In this document: positions 46,312 through 55,911 of the stretch, one piece after another | How positions within the stretch are numbered: position 1 is the stretch's first letter | Layout of the letters: the number at the start of each line of letters is the position of its first letter | Source: Diploscapter coronatus | Lineage: Eukaryota > Nematoda > Chromadorea > Rhabditida > Rhabditidae | NCBI GenBank assembly: GCA_964036155.1 | Contig: OZ038422.1 | Location: 41,005,201-41,069,200 of the forward strand | Direction: 5' to 3' | Length of the DNA: 64,000 bases | Program-made: the position numbers and the translations under genes | The notes under the pieces: generated by a model | Told to the model about the DNA's origin: nothing | Database searches by the model: none | Seen by the model: only the letters and a program-made list of their open reading frames with translations

Positions 46312-47875
46312 TTTTGGCCCGAAAAAGTAAAAGATTAATCGTGAAAATTCAAATGTTTTACCAAACTGGAAAAGTTGAAGAGATAAGAGAGAAAATAGCC
46401 AATGGCCTTGGTGGGAAAAGGGAAAACGTGGAGAAAAGAACTATAGTGGGCATTTTGAGAGAGTGAGAAGGAAATAAGTGCGCCCTTTTGGTAGAGAAAA
46501 TAAGAAAAACGTGGCAGAAAATGGGAAATTATCAAATTTGTTTTGGCGAAACATGGACTAATGTACAGATTTTTGAACAGAAAAATGCCGAACTGATACG
46601 AAACGATACAACCTGAGGCCCGTCTTGAATAACAATGCGAAGAAATAAAACTATAAACGAAAATCAACAACTCCGATCACTTTTCACGGATAGGCTTTGA
46701 AAAGAGCGAGCATAAAAAACGAAAACTACAAGCTCAAAGATAGTTTGTCCTTGGTTTCAAACCGAGCAATTTCTGAAGAAAATAATTACATTTTAAAACA
46801 AAAACAATTTATTTTCATTCGGGGGAAAAATTGTGCGATTTTATACGAATTTTCGTGTGCCCTGGGGTGTCGTGTCGAATTTTCAAAATTTTTCAAGTTT
46901 CAGATGTTAGCGTTTTGCTCACAAACATGTACAAAACTATCATTTTCTTCAATTCTTCAAAAAAGTAAACTCTAAAGTTAGAAAAACTCAGAAAATGATA
47001 GCGCCCTCGAAAGTCTACAGAAATAGGCCCATATTTGGATCTATTAATTAAAACAAAGTCAATAAACTATCCATTTTCCCCGGAAAATCGATAATTTATC
47101 GGTGTTTAAGCTCAGTACGGGTATTGCAGGTACTGTGAATTAACGAACAAATCATCGTCGGTTTTTTGACTTCGTTTTCCAAACTGCAGAGGTCGAAATT
47201 CTCGCTTTCCGAATTGTAGCGGTCGGTACGAGTCTCGTTTTCCAAACTAAAAAAGGAAAATCAGCTTCTTTTTGGAAATAGATAAAAATCAGACTTGGTT
47301 TTCGAAATCATAGAATTGTTTACTTTGTTTTTCTTCAGATTTTCTCCCAATATCCAAATATAGCCAAAAAGTAGGCGTTTAGTCCTATTTCGCACCTTTC
47401 GTTCAATTGTGATGTAACTCGAGTTTCCAAATTTTCTCTGTCCCAATTTTAGCCCTCACTTTTTGGAGGTAAGTAAATCTGTTGGAAGAGGCGAAGAAAT
47501 TCACGCTTGTGGAAATTAGCCACTGGGGATTTCGGGGGATAATCTTTTTTTGTATTTCAGATTTCTAGAATCCCTACCAGACTACGCACATTTTAGGATC
47601 GATTCTAGAAATTTACAGATTTAAAATTTGAAGATTAGGTTTCTGTAAAAATTTCAATTCTTAAAAGAGCACGTTTTACAAACTTCATTTTCTTGAAAAA
47701 AAAACTCGATTAATGGGAAAAAGATCTGGATCATTTCATTCATTTTTTCTTGCAAAAAGTATTTCGTAAATCTATCGTCATTTTAGTCGTTTTGGTTGGC
47801 GCAAATTATTTCGTGGGCTTCCGATTACGGAAAACGCATCGCGTTTTACGAGCTTTAGCCCCCAGTAAGTTCTAA
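46312..47875. other. Intergenic region between nlp-12-like gene and GALK2
   Basis: Purine-rich near 46370-46520. Short related blocks such as TCGTTTTCCAAACTGCAGAGG and TCTCGTTTTCCAAACT recur at 47170-47255. No coding signal. Confidence 0.5.
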
Positions 47876-48418
47876 TTAGACCCCTTCATTTACCGGCTGG
47901 GTCCCGAAATTCGGCCGCAAAAAACCGAACTTGCCGAATTCTAGCGCGTTTCTAAAGATCCCCTTTTCCAAAACGAGGAGGTGGAGCTACTTTAAAAAGG
48001 AACCAAAATTCTCGTCAAGAAAGCCATAAAAACCATACTAAGCCACAAACCTTGAGCCAAATGCTTTTTGAAAAGGACGTTGATGACTTTTTTTTGGAAA
48101 CATCGTTTTGACGATTTTTGAGAAAATCATGATGTGGGTTGACATTTTCATTTTAAAAATTTTAAGACGCTAAAAATTCACTTGAAGTGGTCTGTAGTCC
48201 CTGTCTTGTCTGTCGAATCGCTCAGATTGTGCACTGTGGGCCAGGACTGAAAATCTTTGAAAATTACAAAGATCAAGGATTTGAAGGAAAAAAACTCCAT
48301 CTAAAATCTAAGAGAAAGCAAATGTTCTGTAGAACTTTGTAGAACTAACCCAAAAAATCAATAAATTCTACCGTATACCTGTGGAAATGATGAGCAGCAA
48401 GAACCAGCAAATGTACAT
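47876..48418 (-). CDS. nlp-12: Neuropeptide precursor, NLP-12 / cholecystokinin-like (DYRPLQ)
   Basis: Three exons (48379-48418, 48182-48246, 47876-47929) give 52 residues. MYICWFLLLIISTGVLAHSA is a clear signal peptide. The second exon ends in DRQDRDYRPLQ. C. elegans NLP-12, the nematode CCK-like peptide that modulates locomotion, has the bioactive sequence DYRPLQF-amide, so the match is specific. The canonical acceptor GGCAAG|TTCGG continues as FGFLRPNFGTQPVNEGV, giving DYRPLQFG but without the usual dibasic site after Gly. The six bases directly upstream of that acceptor (TTCGGC, then AAG) would read FGK, so an alternative junction would give DYRPLQFGK. In C. elegans nlp-12 also neighbours the SCAMP gene. 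It is too short to appear as a long open frame. The third exon is the least certain part. Confidence 0.72.
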
Positions 48419-49618
48419 GTTGTGTGTGGTGTGAATTATTGGGTGAGGCTTCCTGCTTTCGAGCAGAGCGAAGCAAAGTGAGTGAGTCCAAGGGGCGGGG
48501 CGCGACTACTTTAACCCTCTCGAAGTTGCAGTGCCGTAGTCCAGCTGAGTTTGGTTCTATCAATAAAAACAGGCTGTATTATTCACCCTCACCCTTTTTC
48601 TGAGAAATAGTATGGGAGAGAGAGAAAAATGAGAATAAATACAAGGCTACAAAATAGCCTGTTTCTGCAAATATGCTCTATTTCTAAATTTTTGAACCTC
48701 TTCCAAAAATTATCGATAGAACACATTTTACAAGATCAGTAAATTTACCTGCTTTGCGGAAATGGGGGACCCGAAAAGTAGACGGGTTTCGAAAGCGTCT
48801 ATTTCAAATCCAGATCACCTTATATAGACTGAAACTATGAAATGAAAAAAATCAGTATCTCTTTCTAATATTATTTTCTCCGTCATAAAATGGCGATTTT
48901 TCCGGGACGCCCTATTTTTTCCTTGTGTAATTTCGCTCCTATCATTTGCAGGGGTTGAAGCTTCGCGCTAACATTTTAAAGCCCCGCCCCCCGACTTTCT
49001 GAAAATGACGATATAAAAAAAGGGGCATCCCAAGTAAATCCAATTGAATAGCATACTTTAGAGTCATTATTCCAAGTTATACGCAAAATCTGCGCATTTC
49101 AAATGATAAAATTGTGCAGCGTACATAAAAATAGCAATCCATTACGCAACTTTTGCGTAGTAAAATTATCGATCCCGCAAAATTTTGTCATTTCTAAAGA
49201 CCGCCTAATTTTTCGAGTCATCTAACCTGATTCAATTTCGGGTTTGCAAAGTTTGGAAGGAAACCTTTTCTTTCGCGCGCGCGACCCGGCTTTTCTCAAT
49301 TCAGTTTTTTTTTCAAAAGGATGGGCCGGAACAGTTTAAACCAAAACAGAAAGAATGCGAAATTTAGAAGTTTATATAATTTTAAAAAGTTCTCAAAAAA
49401 ATTAAAATTAAGATCAAATTTCTCAGCTTCACCCATTTATTCGCGAGATTTGCCCGGTTTTGGTAGAGTCTTAGCCAGTCGCAAATGCGTGTCTTGAGGT
49501 GCGTGACTTCAACAGTGCCCGTATTCATAAGCGCGTCGAAAGCCTCCCGACGCATTTATGAATACAAGCACAGAATGCCTGTTTGGTCAAATGGTCGAGT
49601 GGTTCAGGACGACTTGGT
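48419..49618. other. Intergenic region upstream of the nlp-12-like gene
   Basis: Probable nlp-12 promoter. A GAAATAGTATGGGAGAG repeat copy lies at 48605 and a GGGGCGGGGCGCG stretch at 48494. A 57-codon minus-strand frame ending near 49385 has some coding bias (see findings) but is not called. Confidence 0.45.
49507..49565. repeat. Imperfect 18-bp inverted repeat
   Basis: GTATTCATAAGCGCGTCG and CGACGCATTTATGAATAC face each other across about 9 bases with two mismatches, forming a potential hairpin just downstream of the small hypothetical gene. Confidence 0.7.
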
Positions 49619-49856
49619 TTACTGGGTCTGGGTCTGGGGAGAGATGGGCGATGAGCTCATGAGCAGATGGATAGCGTCGTGCACGAGTAGCGAAGATGTC
49701 AGGAGTCCAAGTTGAAGTTGATGCGTCTGTAAAATTATTGCAAAAATTCAAGGGATTATCTCCCTAAACTTTGTAAAAATCGCCCCCCAAATTTGAAAAT
49801 TTTTCACGCACCTGCACTTGGGCGTTCTGAAGCTGCTGCGGAGCGATATCGGTCAT
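49619..49856 (-). CDS. Small hypothetical protein, Gln-rich
   Basis: Two exons (49812-49856 and 49619-49726) join in phase to 50 residues starting MTDIAPQQLQNAQVQ and ending SSSPISPQTQTQ. I do not recognise it. There is no signal peptide. A central segment (LGLLTSSLLVHDAIHLLM) is amphipathic or hydrophobic. A GT at the stop (ACCCA|GTAAAC) could be a donor to further exons, but no in-phase continuation was found. It could be the start of a longer subunit or a genuine microprotein. Spacing to the same-strand gene upstream is 354 bp. Confidence 0.4.
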
Positions 49857-50210
49857 TTCGAACTATTTGACGAGTTTCTTTTTTTTTAAAGAAAGGACGA
49901 GTCTTGGTGAGAATAGGAAATAATGATTTTTGCAAAGAAATTTGGCTTTTATAGAAGGCAAAATGTAGAAGTGTATGTTAATTTGTGTGAATTTAAAATA
50001 ATGTAGGCTAATTGTGTGATTTTTAGTGAAGGCAAACAAATGTAAACAGCCAATTTTGTGAAACTCGAGAAAAGCTAGTGGATTTTCATGCGAAGGCTAT
50101 CTTTTTCTTGAAACAAGAACAATTTATTTACCACTGTAAAAATTCTCAGCTAATCTAAAATTTCTAAAATTCGAAAAGTATCCTTTTTGGCTTTCCTTGA
50201 ATATTTTAAT
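49857..50210. other. Spacer between two minus-strand genes
   Basis: No signal beyond short A/T-rich sequence. Short enough to be an operon spacer. Confidence 0.4.
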
Positions 50211-50657
50211 TTATAGAGGATAGGCCAACTTGTCCGGCTTGGGCGGCTTAGTCGTGTAGCCAAGGAACACTTGCTCTCTGAAGCGACAAAACTTTGACTC
50301 TATTTGTTTGTTTTGAAAATATTTGTTTAGAAATTTTATCTTTGAAGTTTCAGATTTCGATTTCTAGTGCTTTTATTTTATTTTTTACCTAAGTGTACGT
50401 CGCATAAGCATAAGCCGGCCACCCCTCGTTTTGAGCCTCGCATCGACTGTCGCGGTGTTCAGCTTCTCGTACATTTTGAACGGGAAATAGCAGGGTCTGG
50501 AATTTTCTAACTTAAAAAGAACAACTAAATGCTATCCTATTTTTTATTTGAAAAAAAAAACATTATTTTTTATAATCTTTCACCTGAAGTTATTCCGATG
50601 CCAGGGACAGTTCCAGCGAACGCTCGACAGCACCAGCCGCGACGCTTTCAGAAGCAT
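50211..50657 (-). CDS. Probable mitochondrial ribosomal protein bL34m-like
   Basis: Three exons (50584-50657, 50389-50496, 50211-50277) give 82 residues. The N-terminus MLLKASRLVLSSVRWNCPWH is basic, hydroxylated and free of acidic residues, typical of a mitochondrial presequence. The core NTATVDARLKTRGGRLMLMR is like the bL34 pattern of short basic helices with R-x-K-T-x-G-G-R. The tail is YTTKPPKPDKLAYPL. bL34 sits near the exit of the large subunit. The family match is short and made by eye, so another small mitochondrial protein is possible. It is divergent from LSG1 with a 646-bp gap. Confidence 0.5.
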
Positions 50658-51303
50658 TTCCTGAAGGATTTTTAAAATAGAATTTTTGAAGAAATTCAAA
50701 ATACCGATTTTCCTAGAAAGACTCCCCGAGTCAAATTTTTGTTTCGAGAAGATGGTTTTTCGTGCCCGGTCTCAAATAAATAAGAATAAAAAGTCTTTAA
50801 AAAAAAAACAACGAAAAATAGCAACGACTTTCAATGAGAGTGAAGAAACGTGCGTCGTTTAGGAGCGTACTCTCCACCTAACGCTCAGGCCACGCCCACT
50901 TTTATCGTACGAAATTTTAGGCGAACCTTCGATTTTTCCCACTCGTTTCCTAATTAGTGCAATTTTACTCTAATTATCTCTAATTACCCGGTTACTCCAA
51001 ATTAACTAGACCCTAATTAAGTCGATTTTGGTCTCGAGAGTTTTTAATCCCTCGATTTTCTCGAGATTTTTAGGGGGTCTTTAAAATACGATTCTTCTGA
51101 TTTTCGAAAACTCGTGAAATGTCTATCTTTCTAGATTTCTAAAGATTTTAGTTTGAAAATGCAATTCAATTATTGTTGTGTTTTTTTCTGAAGATGACGA
51201 GAATTCTTTTCTCTCAGTCCAGGATTTGAAAATTAGAAATATCGCCATTTTTTTTTGACATTTTTCTTCGGCTGATTTTTAAAAATTGATTTTTTTTAGC
51301 AAG
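50658..51303. promoter_or_regulatory. Divergent promoter region bL34m-like / LSG1
   Basis: It contains GGCCACGCCCAC at 50888 and TAATTACCC-type repeats at 50945-51015. The acceptor TTTTTTTAG directly before the LSG1 ATG is a probable trans-splice site. Confidence 0.4.
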
Positions 51304-53996
51304 ATGACGAAACGCCGTCCGAACAATCGGTTACCGACGGGGGCGAACAAGTCGCTGGGGAACTCACTGCGCAACGCTCATCACAAGGCCAGTCGCGCGC
51401 ATCGCATCGGCAAGAATGACGAGGACGACATCGACAATCCCGCATTCGTCGAAAAGGTTTGGCAACTAATTTGAACGTTTCTGGGAACTATAACACTCGG
51501 CTTTCGTTGAAAAGTTGATAAATTTAGACCAAGTTTCTAGGAACTTTTGTCTTTCCAAGTAAAGAAATTGATACTTTTTCCTGTGTCCTTGAACCTTTTA
51601 TTTTTCTTATAAAACATTAAAATTTAGTTTAATTTTTTAAAATAAAATTATTTTTGTTTGAGGAATCCATTCACTACATCGAGTCGATCACAGACGAGAC
51701 GAGTCTGGAGGAATTCTTGGCGAAAGCCGAACTGGCTGACAGACAATTCACCGCCGAGAGGGAATCCTTCCGCATCCTTGATAAGTTAGTGAGTGAAATT
51801 TCGAAAAGTTAACAAGTTTCTGAAGACGACGATTGCTTTAATTATTCTTGACAAGAAAAAATCTGAAATTTGATCTAAAAGATATTTTTGCTTCAGAAAA
51901 AACAATGATTTTTGATAAGACGGAACGTTTTCTGAATGATAGATTGAAGAAAAAGGCAACATTTCAGCACCCCAACCATCGTGGTGCCCTCAGTTTTGGA
52001 TATCGCTGAGAACGTGAAGCTCCAAGACGAGTACAAGGATCGACTCAAGATTCCAAGAAGGCCCCCGAAAGATACTTGGGAGGACTTGGTAAAATAACTT
52101 TAAAAATAAATTTAAAAAATAATAATTTTCAAAATTTCAGGAAGACTTAAAGAAGCTGGAAAACGAGAGCTTCCTGAAGTGGAGAAACGACTTGGCCGCC
52201 TTGCAGCAGGTACAATTTTTTTTAATTTCAAAAGGATTTTAAAAATTCAGGTGAACGGCCTCGTCCTGACGCCCTTCGAAAGGAACCTGGACATGTGGCG
52301 AGAGCTCTGGCGGGTTGTCGAGAGGAGTGACATCGTTATTCAGGTCAGACTAGAAATCGATTTTTAGAAGATGAAAAAAAATAAGAAAATTTTCAGATTG
52401 TCGACGCTCGAAACCCTCTGCTCTTCTACAGCATGGACCTGGACGACTACGTTAAGGAAGTGGATCCGGCCAAACAGACGGTCTTGCTTCTGAACAAGTC
52501 AGGTGAGAAGAGTGATTTATTTTCTTTGTTGAAAATTTGATCTTTTAAAAAAAAAAAAATTTTTTTAGACCTTCTCAAGGAAGAACACCTCAAAATATGG
52601 ATGGACTACTTCAACGAGAAGAAAATCCAGGCCATCTTTTGGTCGGCAATTGAGAACCCAAAACCAATGAAGATTGACGAGGAAGAGGAGGAAGCGTCGA
52701 CGTCGGAGGATTCAGAGTCCGAATCGGCGTCAACAACGACGATGGAGCAGGATTCTGAAGTCGTCCTGACGGTGGAAACGACGTCTTCTGAATTGTTGAT
52801 TCGGGACAGTGCGGCGCTGATAGAAAGGCTGAAGAGAATTGGGATGGTCAAGGGAGTGCCAGGTAGGAAAAGATGAAAATTTAAGAAAATGAAAACAATT
52901 TGAAGGGGTTAACAAAAAAAAAACAATTGAAATTTCAGGAGAGAAACAGCTCACCGTTGGCTTCGTGGGCTACCCCAATGTGGGCAAAAGCTCGACGATC
53001 AACAAGCTGGTGGGGGCGAAGAAGGTCGCTGTTTCCGCAACTCCCGGCAAAACTCGACACTTCCAAACCATCCATTTGGATGACGAGGTTAAAATTCATT
53101 TTTTTTAATGGAAATGAGAAATTTGAACCGCGATATACTCGGAAAAACGAGTTTTCTGAGATTTATTTATTTATTATTTTTTTTAAATCAGATTTTTCAG
53201 CTATGTCTGTGCGACTGTCCCGGTCTAGTCATGCCTGCTTTCGCATTCGGTCGGGATGAAATGCTTTTGAATGGTGGGTCAAGAATGTTTTCCAAAGATG
53301 AAAAAAAAATCAAATTTTCGCAAATTCAGGCATTCTACCAGTTGACCATATGCGCGACCACTTCGGCCCGATCGGACTGCTCATGACGAGGATGCCCCTG
53401 AACATTCTAGAAGACGCCTACGCGATGATGCTCCCCAAAGAAGGCAAACCGTCTCCGCTGTCTTTGCTGACTTGGTAGGGAAAAACGATTTTCCAGAAGA
53501 TAAATATATATATATTCAGTCTGGCCTTCGTGCGCGGTTTCATGTCGTCGGCGGGCATTCCGGACTGCTCCAGAGCTGCTCGCCTCGTCATCAAAGACCT
53601 CATCGCTGGGAAATTGCTGTGGATCGCCGCCCCGCCAGCAGCAGCAACCAGCCAGGAGGATTTCGATCGGATCACTTATCGGGTAAACATTGCACATGAC
53701 GTCTCAAGTTTTTACAACCCCAAACTTTATATGACGACGCTTCGAAATTTCAGGAAACCGACACCGAAAGGAAGCAGAAAGGTCAGGTCGCTCTGGAGCA
53801 AATCGAAAAGCGGGGCCTTTTAAACGGAGACGAACAGCGTTCGAAACAACTGGACGCCAACTTCTTCGGTGAAGGCGTCGGGGCGGCGCACGTCAAGGGT
53901 GTTTCGAGGGGCGTAACGAAGAAAAAGGATGGGGGAAAGAAGCACAACAACCGCAACAAAAAGGAGAAACTCCGAAGGGTCTATGCGGATCAATAA
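51304..53996 (+). CDS. LSG1: Large subunit GTPase 1 (LSG1)
   Basis: LSG1 is the cytoplasmic GTPase that releases NMD3 from the maturing 60S subunit. Twelve exons (51304-51456, 51663-51784, 51968-52088, 52141-52209, 52251-52343, 52397-52502, 52569-52862, 52939-53087, 53201-53273, 53330-53474, 53520-53682, 53754-53996) give 576 residues. The GTPase motifs are circularly permuted, as in this family: G4 LLNKSDLL (219-222) comes before G1 GYPNVGKSST (330-339), then SATPGKTRHFQT, then G3 DCPGLV (374-379). The acidic Ser-rich insert between G4 and G1 (EEEEEASTSEDSESES) is also typical, as is the basic end NNRNKKEKLRRVY. The second exon has a TTTGAG acceptor. AATAAA overlaps the stop codon. rpl-27 follows 408 bp downstream on the same strand. 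Confidence 0.98.
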
Positions 53997-54404
53997 ATTG
54001 ATCCGCATTTTTGATCACTTTCAAAAGTTTGATTATTTGGTCTCCTTGTCAAATTCGGGAAAGAAGACGATTTCACCTATTTGTAAAACGTTTCAAATTG
54101 AATGATAAAGGATGCCAAATAATTTTATCTTCTTCAAAATTTTATTTTTTATTGTTATTGTTACTTTTTTGTTGTTAGATTTTATTACCTGTTAGTGATT
54201 CAATTGGTTGACATTTGAGACGGGTTTGAACACTTGGTTAAATTGTTGACAAGTGGGTTCTGTATAAAATGAGACATTCTATCGATTTCTTTGTGGTTTT
54301 TCATTGATTTTGATAGACGGTTTGAAAACCGTGGATATCTTTGATTTTTGAAATTTTTATCTAAAAATGTTAATTTCCGAATTTTCAGGGTTCACTCATT
54401 CACC
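53997..54404. other. Spacer between LSG1 and rpl-27
   Basis: T-rich in its second half, ending in ATTTTCAG at 54388, the likely trans-splice acceptor for rpl-27. The gap fits either an operon-type spacer or a compact ribosomal-protein promoter. Confidence 0.5.
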
Positions 54405-55243
54405 ATGGGTAAGATTATGAAGCCTGGAAAGGTCGTTCTCGTGCTCCGCGGCAAATACGCTGGAAGGTAAAAATGCGGATTTTTTGAAAGAGATGATCCC
54501 TTGAAAAAACGATGGATGCACTTGCAGAAAATAAAAATTCACGAAAAAAGTTGAAAATTTTAGTTTACATTACTTGAAAATGGAAAAAGAAATGACTTGA
54601 AAAATTTGTAGGAAGGCAGTCGTCGTGAAGGCTCAAGACGAGGGCGTCACCGACAGAACCTACCCCCACGCCATCATCGCCGGCATCGACAAGTACCCCC
54701 TCAAGGTTAGAATTTTTAAATGAGCATACCATTTCTAAAGTCGTGAAAATTTCGCTTAACTTGGCACTATTTTACAGCTCTTGAAAATGATATACAACTT
54801 GACCAATGTTGGGTTCTTTTTGAAGCTAAAAATTGAGAAAAAAGATGAGATTAAAATTTGATGCTAATAATTTTTGTCAGGTAACCAAATCGATGGGCAA
54901 GAAGCGAATCGAGAAGAGGAACAAGTTGAAGCCATTCCTCAAGGTTGTCTCCTACAGCCACGTCCTTCCCACCCGGTACTCCGTCGACGTCGCTTTCGAC
55001 AAGGCCAACATCAACAAGGTGCGATTTTTCAACAAAAAAATGGAATTTTTGAACTTCCAGATAAAATCTTTTAAAAAGTCACTAAAACTGAAACAAAATG
55101 AGGAAAAATGACTAGATTTTTTCCAGGAAGCCCTGAAAGTGCCGTCGAAAAAGCGTGGCGCACTGAAGGAGGTGAAGGCGAAATTCGAGGAGCGCTACAA
55201 GTCCGGCAAGAACAAGTGGTTCTTCACGAAGCTCCGATTCTAG
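54405..55243 (+). CDS. rpl-27: 60S ribosomal protein eL27
   Basis: Structural protein of the large ribosomal subunit with an N-terminal KOW domain. Four exons (54405-54466, 54612-54705, 54881-55018, 55127-55243) give exactly the family length of 136 residues. [20 protein letters not shown], the basic [33 protein letters not shown] and the C-terminal [15 protein letters not shown] are diagnostic. Codons are strongly biased to C/G at third positions, as expected for a highly expressed gene. AATAAA is at 55550. In C. elegans rpl-27 and an LSG1 gene are also neighbours (from memory). Confidence 0.99.
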
Positions 55244-55911
55244 AGGAGGCGCTCGGTAGCCAGTCGGGAAGTCGCCTCCACCTTGTCAGATCTGGCATCT
55301 CAGACACTTGACGATGATTTTTGACAACATTCTAGTTTTTTCCCCTAATTTGTGAATGTTTTTGATCGACTAGAATTTGCAACAAAAAACCATCTAACTC
55401 AACTTTCTTTCTAAAATTTAAAGCGCCTGAAATGCAAGATCGTACTAGAGTGGGGTACTCTCGAGAAAACGCCTTTGCTCCACCCTCTTTCAAAATAATT
55501 CTAATGTTTTCTTTTTTGTTGTTTGTTATCACACTATGGTTTTCGAATTCAATAAAAATTTGTGAAAGCTAAGATTTTTTCTGGATAAAATATTATTTAT
55601 TAAAGAGATCAGACAAGAGAATTATGACTAGAAAACAATTTTTAAAATTTTCCTAGCAAAACACTAAAATTTCCCTAGACTTTTGCGATTAATTTCCGAT
55701 CAAATCTCATATTCAAAAGTTCCTTAAACAGGTTGAAAAATATTAAAAATTATCTTTTTTAAATTGCGAGAAAATCAATAATTCTTAGACTTTTAATAAA
55801 TTGAAGAAATCAAGTTATCGACTTCTACAAGTTCTCTTTAAGCTAGCCCTTTTGTGGGCGGAGCTTAAAGGGGGCATGGCCTCGAAAAAGCGGTGTGCTT
55901 GTTTGCAGAGC
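55244..55911. other. Convergent intergenic region (rpl-27 / MYST gene)
   Basis: No gene. It includes the rpl-27 3' UTR and poly(A) signal near 55550. Confidence 0.6.

Noticed and set aside
55108..55311. 67-codon frame overlapping the last rpl-27 exon
   Set aside because: A shadow of the highly biased eL27 coding sequence in another frame.
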